Below, piece by piece: positions 27,687-37,042 of a DNA stretch of 52,974 nucleotides. A model generated the notes under the pieces. It had not been told where the DNA came from, made no database searches, and worked only from the letters and a program-made list of their open reading frames with translations. The DNA is taken from assembly GCA_028284465.1 (NCBI GenBank), contig JANQRR010000041.1, positions 1 to 52,974 of the forward strand, in the 5' to 3' direction. Position 1 is the stretch's first letter. The number at the start of each line of letters is the position of its first letter. Both the position numbers and the translations under genes were made by a program. The stretch is from Gammaproteobacteria bacterium (GTDB taxonomy: Bacteria > Pseudomonadota > Gammaproteobacteria > JAJFKO01).

Positions 27687-27703
27687 ATCTACTATAATAA
27701 GTC

Positions 27704-28321
27704 ATGAGTCAATTATTCCATATACATCCTGATGATCCACAACAACGCTTGCTCAGTCAAGCAGCTAAGATCATCCATAATGGTGGGGTTATTGTGTATC
27801 CTACCGATTCCGCATACGCGCTTGGCTGTCATATTGGTGATAAAGATGCACTTACTAGAATTCGCCAGCTCCGCGAGCTTGATAAAACTCATCATTTTAC
27901 CTTGGTGTGCCGAGATTTATCGGAACTTGCAACGTATGCACGCGTTGAAGAAAATCGCGTGTTTCGGATCTTAAAGCGTTATACGCCTGGGCCTTATACA
28001 TTTTTACTGCGAGCAACAAGAGAAGTGCCCAAACGTTTATTGCACACCAAGCGTAAAACCATTGGGCTGCGAGTGCCAAATCATGTGGTTACCCAAAAGT
28101 TGTTAGAAACCTTAAACGAGCCATTGATGAGTACCACATTAATTTTTCCTACTGAAATTGACCCCATTAATGATATGGACGAAATTCAAGCTAGATTAAA
28201 TGATCGAGTTGATTTGATCATCGATGCCGGTTATTGCGATATTGAGCCAACCACAGTGATTGATTTGATCAGTGAGCCGCCACAGATCTTGCGTCAAGGC
28301 AAAGGAATAGCTCAGCTTTGA
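27704..28321 (+). CDS. yciO: YrdC/Sua5-domain protein, YciO type
   Basis: A single YrdC-like domain of 205 residues, very close in pattern to E. coli YciO: the start MSQLFHIHPDDPQQRLLSQA, GGVIVYPTDSAYALGC, RYTPGPYTFLLRAT, KTIGLRVP and TTVIDLI. YrdC/Sua5 relatives make threonylcarbamoyl-AMP for the t6A37 tRNA modification; YciO itself is a paralog whose activity is weaker or different. It stands before scpA-scpB-rluB, an order common in gammaproteobacteria. Confidence 0.93.
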   Translation: MSQLFHIHPDDPQQRLLSQAAKIIHNGGVIVYPTDSAYALGCHIGDKDALTRIRQLRELDKTHHFTLVCRDLSELATYARVEENRVFRILKRYTPGPYTFLLRATREVPKRLLHTKRKTIGLRVPNHVVTQKLLETLNEPLMSTTLIFPTEIDPINDMDEIQARLNDRVDLIIDAGYCDIEPTTVIDLISEPPQILRQGKGIAQL

Positions 28322-28438
28322 GTTGTTAGATGCAGGCTAAATAATTAATTTAGAGCATAATTTGCACTATTTATTGAATCTAGTTCATGTTATTATGTCA
28401 TAGCATTTTATTTTTAGAGAAGATTTAATTTAATAACT

Positions 28439-29251
28439 ATGACCACAGAAGCAGTAGAGCAAACTGAGAACACAACTCCAGCGCCGATTGCGGTTGTGCA
28501 AGGTGAAAACGTCACCACCTTGCCACAAGATCTTTATATCCCGCCAGATGCGCTAGAAGTGATCTTAGAAACATTTGAAGGCCCATTGGATTTATTGTTG
28601 TATTTAATTCGTCGGCAAAATTTAGATATTCTTGATATCCCGGTGGCAGAAATTACTCGTCAATACATGGATTACATCGAGCTAATGAAACATTTGCGGT
28701 TGGAATTAGCCGGCGAATATTTAGTGATGGCGGCGATTTTAGCAGAGATTAAATCGCGGATGTTATTGCCCCGACACACTGAAGATGAAACCTTAGAAGA
28801 TGATCCACGTGCGGAATTAATTCGTCGCTTGCAAGAATATGAACGTTTCAAACAAGTGGCAGAAGATATTGAAGTATTGCCGCGAGTAGGGCGCGATATT
28901 TATTTAACAAAAGCAGAGCCACCCGAACTTGAAGAGCAGCGTCCATTACCCGAATTAACTTTAAAAGAATTAGTGTTAGCGTTTAAAGATATCATGGCGC
29001 GAGTAGCGCATACCAAACATCATCACATTCAACGTGAACCTTTATCTATTCGTGAACGAATGTCAATTATTCTGTCGCACTTGAGTAATAGTGATAAAGA
29101 GTTTGTTGAATTTAGTGATTGTTTTACCTTGGAAGAAGGGCGCCAAGGTGTTGTCGTGAGTTTTATTGCGATTTTAGAATTGCTTAAACAAGCCTTAATT
29201 GAGATTGTGCAAGCAGAGCCATTTCAACAAATTCATATTCGAGCAGCCTAG
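28439..29251 (+). CDS. scpA: Segregation and condensation protein A
   Basis: The kleisin subunit of the SMC-ScpAB condensin, bridging the SMC head domains. Family motifs: FEGPLDLLLYLIRRQNLDI, IPVAEITRQYMDYIE, AGEYLVMAAILAEIKSRMLL, the central acidic linker, and the C-terminal winged helix FIAILELLKQALIEI. The 270 residues are typical of the gammaproteobacterial form. It has a 30-residue N-terminal extension rich in Thr/Glu before the kleisin domain. scpB begins 16 bases after its stop. Confidence 0.96.
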   Translation: MTTEAVEQTENTTPAPIAVVQGENVTTLPQDLYIPPDALEVILETFEGPLDLLLYLIRRQNLDILDIPVAEITRQYMDYIELMKHLRLELAGEYLVMAAILAEIKSRMLLPRHTEDETLEDDPRAELIRRLQEYERFKQVAEDIEVLPRVGRDIYLTKAEPPELEEQRPLPELTLKELVLAFKDIMARVAHTKHHHIQREPLSIRERMSIILSHLSNSDKEFVEFSDCFTLEEGRQGVVVSFIAILELLKQALIEIVQAEPFQQIHIRAA

Positions 29252-29267
29252 AGGTAAAAAAAAATTT

Positions 29268-29927
29268 ATGGAAATGAATCGATTAAAGCAAATTATTGAA
29301 GCTGCAGTATTAGCGGCAGATGAACCATTAACATTAGATAAAATGTTAGGCTTGTTTTCGCGCGATGACAACATGAATAAAGATCAGTTGCGTGCAGCCA
29401 TTACTGAGTTGCAAGCTGATTTCGCTGATCGTGGCATACATCTTAAAGAAGTCGCTAGTGGGTATCGGTTTCAAGTTAATAATGATTTGACGCCGTGGAT
29501 TAAACACTTATGGCATGAAAAGCCAGCGCGTTATTCACGAGCTGCATTAGAAACTTTAGCATTAATTGCTTATCGTCAACCTATCACCCGCGGTGAAATT
29601 GAAGACGTGCGTGGTGTGGTAGTCAGCACCAATATCATTCGCATGTTGATCGAGCATGAGTGGATTAAAGTGGTTGGGCATCGTGATGTACCAGGTCGAC
29701 CAAGCTTATATGCCACCACGAAGAAATTTCTTGATGCCTTTAATTTAAAAACCTTAGCAGAATTGCCAAGTTTGCCTGAAATTAAAGATATGGATCAATT
29801 AGCAGAAGCTGTGGAAGCTTCCTTCGACGACACAACAACACCACAACAATTCGAATTAGCTGAAACCGATCCTGATGTTGCAGCAGAAACACCAGCCGAA
29901 GATCTTGTAGTGCATGAACAAGAGTGA
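29268..29927 (+). CDS. scpB: Segregation and condensation protein B
   Basis: A tandem winged-helix protein that binds the ScpA kleisin. The start at 29268 (MEMNRLKQIIEAAVLAADEP) is chosen because it gives the standard N-terminus; GAGG lies 13 bases upstream. A longer frame from 29199 would overlap scpA. Diagnostic: ARYSRAALETLALIAYRQPI, TRGEIEDVRGVVVSTNIIRM and VPGRPSLYATTKKFLDAF. The C-terminal 40 residues are acidic and probably disordered. Its end overlaps the start of rluB by 14 bases. Confidence 0.95.
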   Translation: MEMNRLKQIIEAAVLAADEPLTLDKMLGLFSRDDNMNKDQLRAAITELQADFADRGIHLKEVASGYRFQVNNDLTPWIKHLWHEKPARYSRAALETLALIAYRQPITRGEIEDVRGVVVSTNIIRMLIEHEWIKVVGHRDVPGRPSLYATTKKFLDAFNLKTLAELPSLPEIKDMDQLAEAVEASFDDTTTPQQFELAETDPDVAAETPAEDLVVHEQE

Positions 29928-30654
29928 AAAATTACAAAAAGTATTAGCACGTGCAGGCATTGGTTCGCGTCGCGAAATTGAAACTTGGATAAGCGCAGGC
30001 AAAATCATCGTTAACAATCAAACTGCTCACTTAGGGCAGCGCGTATTACCTACCGATAAAATTAAAGTCAATGGTCGCATGATAGCAGTCGCAAAGTCTG
30101 CTGCGAGTAAACCACGCGTGTTGTTATATTACAAACCTGCGGGTGAAGTGTGCACTCGGCATGATGAAGCTTCTCGTGATACAGTGTTTACACGGTTACC
30201 ACGATTGCATAATGGGCGTTGGGTAATGGTAGGGCGTTTAGATATCAATACTATGGGTTTATTACTATTTACTAATCATGGTGAACTTGCGCATCGATTA
30301 ATGCATCCTAGTTATGAAATTGAACGTGAGTATGCTGTAAGAGTGTTTGGTAAGGTTGAACCTATAATCCTCAAACGATTGCAACAAGGTGTCATGTTAG
30401 ATGATGGTGAAGCTAAGTTTGATAAGATCATCGACGCCGGTGGCACTGGCATGAATCACTGGTTCCACGTTATTTTACGTGAAGGCCGCAATCGAGAGGT
30501 TCGTAGATTGTGGGAGTCACAAGGGATCAAAGTAAGTCGATTGACGCGTGTGCGTTTTGCCAATATCATGTTACCACGATCATTGCGTCAAGGCCGCTAT
30601 TTGGAGTTGTCACCTTCAGAAATTAGTGCGCTCAGTAAAATGGTTGGTTTATAA
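29914..30654 (+). CDS. rluB: 23S rRNA pseudouridine synthase (RluB)
   Basis: An RsuA-family pseudouridine synthase; RluB modifies U2605 of 23S rRNA in E. coli. The protein closely follows E. coli RluB in pattern: the N-terminal S4 domain (KLQKVLARAGIGSRREIETW), then the catalytic domain with VGRLDINTMGLLLFTN holding the catalytic Asp, EREYAVRVFG, and EGRNREVRRLWE. It starts inside the end of scpB, giving translational coupling. A REP-like element follows its stop codon. Confidence 0.95.
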   Translation: MNKSEKLQKVLARAGIGSRREIETWISAGKIIVNNQTAHLGQRVLPTDKIKVNGRMIAVAKSAASKPRVLLYYKPAGEVCTRHDEASRDTVFTRLPRLHNGRWVMVGRLDINTMGLLLFTNHGELAHRLMHPSYEIEREYAVRVFGKVEPIILKRLQQGVMLDDGEAKFDKIIDAGGTGMNHWFHVILREGRNREVRRLWESQGIKVSRLTRVRFANIMLPRSLRQGRYLELSPSEISALSKMVGL

Positions 30655-30681
30655 TAACCGTGACATGTAGCTTGATTCAAC

Positions 30682-30716
30682 GTCATTGCGAGGAGTGTGA
30701 CGACGAAGCAATCCAG
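30682..30716. repeat. REP-like palindromic repeat, copy 3
   Basis: It reads GTCATTGCGAGGAGTGTGAC and then GACGAAGCAATCCAG, both ends of the family. It lies between rluB and the EamA transporter gene. A long in-frame start for the latter at 30697 would fall inside this element and is therefore unlikely. Confidence 0.8.
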
Positions 30717-30732
30717 AGAGTGGAATAGGTAT

Positions 30733-31638
30733 ATGATTATGCATGCTAACAAAATAAAGACCTCTAAAAATCTTTTAGCGACAATCCAAGTGGCGGTCGG
30801 CGCCATCATTATTAGTTTTTCTGCTGTGTTTGTTAAGCTATCACAAGTGGGGCCAATGGCATCTGGGTTTTATCGCATGTTTTTTGGCGCACTTGGTTTA
30901 TTTATTATAGCGCTGCTAACGCGGCAAAAATTATGGGGCGGTGCTGCTTCATTAATTGTAGTTGGATTTGGTGGGATTTTTTTTGCTTTTGATATTATCT
31001 GCTGGCATTTAAGCATTGAAAGCGTTGGTCCAGGCATGGCAACGATCCTTGGTAATTTTCAAGTGTTTATTTTAGCTGCCATCGGAGTGTTATTTTACGG
31101 CGACCGTTTTTCGCGTAAAAGTTTATGGGCATTTCCGTTGGTGGTTATTGGTATGTTTTTATTAGTTGGCCGTGAATGGTTACAATTATCAAGTTATTAT
31201 CATATTGGCATTTATTTCGGTCTGGCAACCGCAGTTTTTTATGGGCTTTACACTTTAACTTTACGTCAGTCACAAATGTTGATTAAAAGCCTAACGTCGA
31301 CTACCAGCCTTATGTATATTTGTGCGATGGCAGCAATCGTAAGTGCCATCGTAACCGTATTTAGCCATGAAAGTTTTCATATTCCTGATCTTGCTAATTG
31401 GGGTTACATGCTAGCCTATGGTTTTTTTGGGCAAGTATTAGGATGGTTATTAATTTCTAAGGGTTTGCCTAATATTTCGTTATCGTTAGCTGGTTTTTTA
31501 TTATTATTACAACCTAGTTTGTCATTTGTTTGGGATGTTACAATTTTCAAACGTCCAACTCCGATGGTTGAAATCATCGGGGCACTTATTACTTTAACCG
31601 CAATTTATCTAACGACGCGCGGCCAAGCAAGTTCTTGA
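30733..31638 (+). CDS. EamA/DMT family transporter
   Basis: A drug/metabolite transporter superfamily permease with ten expected membrane segments in two EamA halves. The first half contains AVGAIIISFSAVFVKLSQVG and GFYRMFFGALGLFI; the second has LAYGFFGQVLGWLLISKGLP and ends with a short polar tail. The start is taken at the ATG at 30733 (another lies at 30739), downstream of the REP-like element. Members export or import amino acids, nucleobases or other metabolites, and the substrate here is unknown. It is convergent with the Ntn hydrolase gene, with more repeats between. Confidence 0.88.
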   Translation: MIMHANKIKTSKNLLATIQVAVGAIIISFSAVFVKLSQVGPMASGFYRMFFGALGLFIIALLTRQKLWGGAASLIVVGFGGIFFAFDIICWHLSIESVGPGMATILGNFQVFILAAIGVLFYGDRFSRKSLWAFPLVVIGMFLLVGREWLQLSSYYHIGIYFGLATAVFYGLYTLTLRQSQMLIKSLTSTTSLMYICAMAAIVSAIVTVFSHESFHIPDLANWGYMLAYGFFGQVLGWLLISKGLPNISLSLAGFLLLLQPSLSFVWDVTIFKRPTPMVEIIGALITLTAIYLTTRGQASS

Positions 31639-31647
31639 ACGCTTGCT

Positions 31648-31724
31648 GTCATTGCGAGAAGCTCTGCAATGACGGCGTATGTGCTTATTCCGTCATCCCG
31701 CCGCGGCTTGACCGCGGGATCCAG
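31648..31724. repeat. Two REP-like repeats in tandem, copies 4 and 5
   Basis: GTCATTGCGAGAAGCTCTGC with its inverse GCAATGAC (31648-31673) is followed by the related, GC-richer dyad CGTCATCCCGCCGCGGCTTG with ACCGCGGGATCCAG (31691-31724). The second overlaps the 3' end of the Ntn hydrolase gene, whose last nine codons or so and stop lie within it. Confidence 0.8.
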
Positions 31725-32826
31725 CCTTAATAGCATTCACAATGATTTGTTTACTAGCAACTGGCATCTTCAGCGGCGATGCATTTTTAGTAAAATCAAC
31801 TTTATTCAGATCAATCGCCTGCAGAGTACTATTGTTATAAGAAGTAAAATACAAAATGTGATGCTTCAAATCCTTAAACACTGTCCACTGAGTGGTTTCT
31901 GTATCATTAGCAGTGCTAGTACCTTTTTCACCGCGAACTAAACCACGAGGAATATCGACGGTGTTAATGATATGTTTAGCAAGGATAAGAGCACCCATGG
32001 CATCATCCACCGGTAAAGCAGTTTTCGTAAGCCAAGCCATTTTAACAAAGCGTGATGGCGGAGAGGTATCGCCAGGCAAACCAACCATACCTGAACCTTG
32101 CCCAGTACCAGAATATGTATAGCCATCAACGTTAATGGTTTTAGGAGAATACGGTGATAAGTTAGCAAAGTTTTTTAAATTAGTCATTTGCCACGGGAAA
32201 AGTGGAGAATTAGTAAGAATACCTAGTTTATCATCGTATACTTGCATTTTACCTTTAGCGAATTCAATCACAATGCTATTGCCTTGTTGATCAGTAACAA
32301 TAACATGTACTGGAAATACAATATTATTTTGACCCGCAACAGTTAATGGTTTTGCATAAACGATAACATTTTTTAAAGCTGCTTTAAGATCTGCAACGCT
32401 ACTAAAATTACCTAAAATCCAATCGGCAAAATTAGTATACGGAATTGAGTGATTCTCTTTGCCTTGTGGCACTGTAGGATACTGAGTATAGCCCGGCAAA
32501 TAAAGATAACCTAATGATAAACCTTTTTCATTCATGCCATCACAAGGGTAACCTAGATTAAAATAATCCAAAAATAAGTAACCATATTTTGACGTCCAAC
32601 CCATTCCTGGTTTGCCATTAGGGGCAGTGGTTTTAAAAACTTTGTCACGCGGAGATGAAATAATGTTTGATTGTAGATCAGGGCCAAATTCCAAAGTGCG
32701 CCCCACCATCACCGTGCCATCATTGGCTGTGATAGTGATGTCGGTACAAGCAATCGCCGTCGATATCGAATAATTAAATAAAATTATGGCTAAAATAATT
32801 ATAAATTTGGATATAAAATTTCTCAT
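31693..32826 (-). CDS. Choloylglycine hydrolase / penicillin V acylase family (Ntn hydrolase)
   Basis: A linear-amide C-N hydrolase of the Ntn fold, expected to be exported. The signal peptide (IIILAIILFNYSISTAIA) ends directly before Cys27, which would become the N-terminal nucleophile after cleavage (ACTDITI), as in this family. GRTLEFG carries the conserved Arg, and GMNEKGLSLGYLYLPG and ILTNSPLFPWQMTNL are typical. Substrates range from conjugated bile salts and penicillin V to acyl-homoserine lactones; Legionella has related secreted enzymes, but the substrate here is unknown. The last residues (KAGSRGQAAAG) are encoded by a REP-like repeat, so the native C-terminus may have been replaced. 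Confidence 0.88.
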   Translation of the reverse strand: MRNFISKFIIILAIILFNYSISTAIACTDITITANDGTVMVGRTLEFGPDLQSNIISSPRDKVFKTTAPNGKPGMGWTSKYGYLFLDYFNLGYPCDGMNEKGLSLGYLYLPGYTQYPTVPQGKENHSIPYTNFADWILGNFSSVADLKAALKNVIVYAKPLTVAGQNNIVFPVHVIVTDQQGNSIVIEFAKGKMQVYDDKLGILTNSPLFPWQMTNLKNFANLSPYSPKTINVDGYTYSGTGQGSGMVGLPGDTSPPSRFVKMAWLTKTALPVDDAMGALILAKHIINTVDIPRGLVRGEKGTSTANDTETTQWTVFKDLKHHILYFTSYNNSTLQAIDLNKVDFTKNASPLKMPVASKQIIVNAIKAGSRGQAAAG

Positions 32827-32893
32827 AATTCACTCATTCCCTTGATAGATAAAATTAATCCTAGTTCACTCGTTCAACAGAAATATCTTAATG

Positions 32894-33748
32894 CTAAATC
32901 GAATGGATGTAAACCCGCCATGCCCGCCACAGTTTGCGCAATGGAGTTAGTGTGGTGTAGTGTTTAAAAACTTGAAAGTTTTCATCATGTATTAATTGAA
33001 GAATATCTTTATGTAAATTAGCAAGAATGATCATGCTGCGCTGATCATGTCTATCTTCTGGCGCGATTTGTGTCATAGCTTGTTCATAGATTTTAAGAGC
33101 TTGTTTGCTATGATACTGTAACAGTTTAATGATTTTTGTTTGATTATTTTGGGCGTCAGGATTGCATAACATTTCTGGTGTTAACGCAAATAAATCTAAC
33201 CACTCTAGTGGCAAATATAGATTGCCTTGATGTAAGTCGCGTCGTAAATTACGCACCACACTTACCATTTTTAAAAAAGTGCCGATGTCACGATTAAAAC
33301 GTAGGGTTTGCGGTTGCTGATAACCGCAGATCTCACCGGCTAGTAAATAAATGGGACTGTAACGTTGATGACAATGATATTCTAATTCATTAAATGTGGC
33401 GAAAGAATGTAAGTTGATGCTTGCAACAGTGCCAGCGATAACACTTTGCCATAATTCTTTTGTTAGTTTTTGTTTATGTTTATGTTGCTCGATCGCAGCT
33501 TGCAAGGCTTTAGTTACAGGATGTTGAGGCTTGCCTTGATACAGATTATCAATTTCATTATGCCACCATTGTAATTTAATTTTTGCTAATTCAGGATCAT
33601 GGCATGTAGTTGGTATACTATCAATTTCACGAAAAAACGCATGTAACGCAGTAAGATTATTTCTTGCTGTAGCTGGCGCAAATCGCAAGCTATAATAAAT
33701 GCTCGTACCTTTAATTAACTTTTGTTGACAATATTGCTCAGGTGTCAT
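32894..33748 (-). CDS. Squalene/phytoene synthase-like protein, divergent
   Basis: A trans-isoprenyl-diphosphate synthase fold protein of 284 residues. The N-terminus ([20 protein letters not shown]) and the second aspartate-rich region ([20 protein letters not shown]) fit squalene/phytoene synthases or their NDUFAF6-like relatives. The first motif, where active enzymes have DxxxD, reads [12 protein letters not shown] and does not keep the spacing, so activity is doubtful. Its start overlaps mutS by 11 bases. Candidates are hopanoid/squalene synthesis or a non-catalytic assembly-factor role. Confidence 0.75.
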   Translation of the reverse strand: MTPEQYCQQKLIKGTSIYYSLRFAPATARNNLTALHAFFREIDSIPTTCHDPELAKIKLQWWHNEIDNLYQGKPQHPVTKALQAAIEQHKHKQKLTKELWQSVIAGTVASINLHSFATFNELEYHCHQRYSPIYLLAGEICGYQQPQTLRFNRDIGTFLKMVSVVRNLRRDLHQGNLYLPLEWLDLFALTPEMLCNPDAQNNQTKIIKLLQYHSKQALKIYEQAMTQIAPEDRHDQRSMIILANLHKDILQLIHDENFQVFKHYTTLTPLRKLWRAWRVYIHSI

Positions 33749-36335
33749 GGCAAGTTTCCAACAATGCTTTAAGTTGATAAAGTTGGCTTAAAGCTTGTTT
33801 GGGTGTTAACTCATCGGGGTTGATGTTTGCTAATGCTTCAGTAAGAGGATGTGGGTTGTTAATTGTTGTTTGCATTGCGCTTGGTGCAGCTAAGTCAACA
33901 GACGTTTCTATCGATTTGTTTTCTAATTGCGTCAGTTTATGTTTAGCGTGTTTAATCACTTCACGCGGCACCCCAGCAAGTTGCGCTACATGCAAGCCAT
34001 AACTGCGACTTGCAGGGCCATCAGTTACAGTATGTAAAAATGTGATGCTATCACCATGCTCGATCGCTTCGACATGCACGTTTTTAATATTGTTATGCAA
34101 TTGTGGCAATTGCGTTAATTCAAAATAATGTGTTGCAAATAAAGTAAACGCGTTAATTTTAGTTGCTAAGTATTCCGCACAAGCCCACGCTAAGGCTAAG
34201 CCATCAAACGTGCTAGTGCCGCGACCGATCTCATCCATTAATACTAAACTTTGGGCAGTTGCATTATGTAATATATTGGCGGTTTCAGTCATTTCTACCA
34301 TAAACGTTGAGCGGCCACTAGTGAGATCATCAGCGGCACCAATGCGCGTGAAAATTTGATCGATCGGCCCAATGCTGGCACTGGTTGCTGGCACAAAGCT
34401 GCCGATATGCGCTAGCAACACAATTAATGCGGTTTGTCGCATATAAGTTGATTTGCCACCCATGTTAGGCCCGGTCAACATTAACATGGAATGGGTTTGT
34501 GTTAAGCTGACATCGTTCGGCACGAATGGTTCGGTTTGCACTTGCTCGATCACTGGATGGCGCCCAGCTTGAATCGTGATCCCCGGTTGAGTTGTCAATG
34601 TTGGCGGGGTTAAATGTAATTGCTCAGCGCGTTCAGCTAAATTTGCTAACACGTCAATTTGCGCAAGAGCGCTTGCACAATATTGTAATGCAGTTAATTG
34701 TTCATTAAGAATTTCTAATAATTGTTCATACAATAATTTTTCGCGTGCTAAAGCGCGTTGACGACTGCTAATGATTTTATCTTCGAATGACTTTAGTTCC
34801 GGCGTAATATAACGCTCAGCATTTTTTAACGTTTGTCGCCGAATGTAATCTTGCGGCGCGTGTTTGGCTTGCGCACGGCTGATCTCGATATAATAACCAT
34901 GTACTTTATTGTAACCAACTTTTAAAGTGTTAATGTCTGTGCGTTTACGTTCACGCGCTTCGATATCAACTAACACTTGGCTTGCATTATTACTGAGCTT
35001 GCGTAATTCATCGAGTTCTTTGTCATAGCCATCGGCAATCACTCCACCATCACGAATAACTACCGGCGGGTTATCGATAATGGCGCGGATCAATATTTGT
35101 CGCAGTTCACTGAATTCATAAATTTGTTGATCAAGTTCATTGATCAAAGTGGATTGAGTAATAGTTGTTAAGATTTGTTTGATCGATGGCAAGCGCTTTA
35201 AAGCAGCGCGCAATTGCAATAAATCGCGGGGGCGCGCAGTGCGTAATGCAACGCGTGCAAGAATACGTTCAACATCGCCAATGCCGTGTAACGATGTTTG
35301 CAACTCAACATACAGTGCGTTTGTTAATAATTGAGTGATCGCTTGTTGACGTTGTTGTAATAATGCATGATCACGCAATGGTCGTTGCAACCAACGGCGT
35401 AATAAGCGGCTACCCATTGGCGTCATAGTATGATCAAACACGCTGGCTAAGGTATTGTTAGTTTCACCTTTAAAATTAAGTGTGATCTCTAAATTTCTTC
35501 GTGTCATCGCATCCATAATGATGCTATCTTCGCGACGCTCAACTTGCAATGCTTGAATGTGGGGTATGGCACTGCGTTGCGTGTCTTTAACATATTGTAA
35601 TAAACAACCAGCAGCGCTGATTGCTACCGTCAGTTCCTGGCAGCCAAAACCAGCAAGATCTTGGGTTTGCAATTGTTGCGTCAATAAACGTTGTGCAGTT
35701 GTGAATTCAAATTCCCAGGGTGGTCGCTGGCATAAGCGATAATGTTTAGAGTTAATGTTATGTTCGCGGCAATCTTCATTAATAAGAATTTCAGCTGGGC
35801 GTAAGCGTTCTAATTCACTATGCAACGCTTCAACGCCAGCAACTTCCATTACTTTAAAACGCCCGCTAGTAATATCTAAACTAGCGATACCAAAGTACTG
35901 TTGCTGTTGGCTTTGCTGAGCATGAACAGCGATGATTAAATTATCTTGATCGGCATTTAATAAAGCTTCATCACTGACAGTGCCTGGCGTTAAAATTCGC
36001 ACCACTTTACGTTCTACCGGGCCTTTGCTCGTTGCGGGATCACCGATCTGTTCACAAATGGCAACGGATTCACCGCTATTAATTAATTTAGCGAGATATG
36101 GTTCAGCAGAATGATAAGGCACGCCGGCCATTAGGATCGGTTCGCCAGCGGAATTACCGCGTTTGGTTAAAGTAATATCAAGAATTTTTGCAGCGTATTT
36201 GGCATCATCATAGAATAGTTCATAAAAATCTCCCATGCGATAGAATAGCAGCATGTTGGGGAATTCAGCTTTAATGCGCAAATATTGGCGCATCATGGGA
36301 GTGTGAGCAGTAGAGTTAGTCGTAGTGGTTTCCAT
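33738..36335 (-). CDS. mutS: DNA mismatch repair protein MutS
   Basis: The mismatch-recognition ATPase of methyl-directed repair. The mismatch-binding Phe-x-Glu is in [12 protein letters not shown] near the N-terminus. The Walker A is [15 protein letters not shown], the Walker [17 protein letters not shown], and the ABC signature region [17 protein letters not shown]. The 865 residues match the family. The opening [13 protein letters not shown] is a short non-conserved extension. It is divergent from pncC with 48 bases between the starts. In E. coli mutS is also in the general vicinity of recA. Confidence 0.97.
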   Translation of the reverse strand: METTTTNSTAHTPMMRQYLRIKAEFPNMLLFYRMGDFYELFYDDAKYAAKILDITLTKRGNSAGEPILMAGVPYHSAEPYLAKLINSGESVAICEQIGDPATSKGPVERKVVRILTPGTVSDEALLNADQDNLIIAVHAQQSQQQQYFGIASLDITSGRFKVMEVAGVEALHSELERLRPAEILINEDCREHNINSKHYRLCQRPPWEFEFTTAQRLLTQQLQTQDLAGFGCQELTVAISAAGCLLQYVKDTQRSAIPHIQALQVERREDSIIMDAMTRRNLEITLNFKGETNNTLASVFDHTMTPMGSRLLRRWLQRPLRDHALLQQRQQAITQLLTNALYVELQTSLHGIGDVERILARVALRTARPRDLLQLRAALKRLPSIKQILTTITQSTLINELDQQIYEFSELRQILIRAIIDNPPVVIRDGGVIADGYDKELDELRKLSNNASQVLVDIEARERKRTDINTLKVGYNKVHGYYIEISRAQAKHAPQDYIRRQTLKNAERYITPELKSFEDKIISSRQRALAREKLLYEQLLEILNEQLTALQYCASALAQIDVLANLAERAEQLHLTPPTLTTQPGITIQAGRHPVIEQVQTEPFVPNDVSLTQTHSMLMLTGPNMGGKSTYMRQTALIVLLAHIGSFVPATSASIGPIDQIFTRIGAADDLTSGRSTFMVEMTETANILHNATAQSLVLMDEIGRGTSTFDGLALAWACAEYLATKINAFTLFATHYFELTQLPQLHNNIKNVHVEAIEHGDSITFLHTVTDGPASRSYGLHVAQLAGVPREVIKHAKHKLTQLENKSIETSVDLAAPSAMQTTINNPHPLTEALANINPDELTPKQALSQLYQLKALLETCHDT

Positions 36336-36383
36336 GGACGCTAGTTTAGCGGATAGGCGATGGAATTCAACTGGAGAGTGATC

Positions 36384-36866
36384 ATGGAATTGATAGAATT
36401 AGCGCAACGCGTTGCTGAAATTATGTTGGCGAAAAACTGGATGTTGACGACAGCCGAGTCGTGTACCGGTGGTTGGGTTGCACAAACAGTCACGGCGATT
36501 GCTGGCAGCTCAAATTGGTTCGAACGTGGTTTTGTAACATATAGTAATCAAGCTAAACAAGAAATGCTCGATGTGCCAGCAACAACCTTGCAAACCTATG
36601 GAGCAGTGAGTGAAGCCACCGCATTGGCGATGGCAATTGGTGCATTACAACACAGCCAAGCGCAAATTAGCATTGCAGTAACAGGGGTCGCCGGGCCTGA
36701 TGGTGGCACTAAAGAAAAACCTGTCGGTACGGTTTGGTTTGGGTTTGCTGGAAGTGCAATAACGCCAGTAGCAAAATGCCAACACTTTCAAGGTGATCGT
36801 AGGAATGTTAGAGAACAATCTGTAGCGTTTGCATTAACGGAATTATTGCGGTTTATCCAAATTTAG
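36384..36866 (+). CDS. pncC: Nicotinamide-nucleotide amidohydrolase PncC (CinA C-terminal type)
   Basis: Converts nicotinamide mononucleotide to nicotinate mononucleotide, the NMN-recycling step of NAD metabolism. It is the stand-alone C-terminal domain of CinA. Motifs: [13 protein letters not shown] with the catalytic Ser, [15 protein letters not shown], and [20 protein letters not shown]. The ATG at 36384 is chosen because GGAG lies seven bases upstream; a longer frame from 36360 lacks one. It precedes recA, as its counterpart does in E. coli. Confidence 0.94.
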   Translation: MELIELAQRVAEIMLAKNWMLTTAESCTGGWVAQTVTAIAGSSNWFERGFVTYSNQAKQEMLDVPATTLQTYGAVSEATALAMAIGALQHSQAQISIAVTGVAGPDGGTKEKPVGTVWFGFAGSAITPVAKCQHFQGDRRNVREQSVAFALTELLRFIQI

Positions 36867-36886
36867 AATTCATTATTCTAAATTTG
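36858..36886. terminator. Perfect 12-bp hairpin at the end of pncC
   Basis: CAAATTTAGAAT (36858-36869) and ATTCTAAATTTG (36875-36886) flank a five-base loop, and the pncC stop codon lies in the left arm. There is no T run after it, so it may be a weak terminator or an RNA-stabilising hairpin before recA. Confidence 0.5.
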
Positions 36887-37042
36887 CATAGAAAATAGCA
36901 TGATGGTCGCGAGAATCATTTAATTCTTATAGGCAAAATCCTGCACAGATATCATCCTTTTTAGACGATGCTATTTCTTTGTCGATATGCGATAATCCTC
37001 GATTTGCGAATTCAATAATCCGTAGCAAAGGGGAGTAAGACG

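Noticed and set aside
30697..30732. Upstream extension of the EamA transporter to a GTG start
   Set aside because: The extension is encoded by a REP-like repeat (TTKQSRE from GACGAAGCAATCCAG), so it is very unlikely to be native protein.
31669..32122. Plus-strand frames opposite the Ntn hydrolase gene
   Set aside because: They are shadows of a strongly supported gene and start inside repeat sequence.
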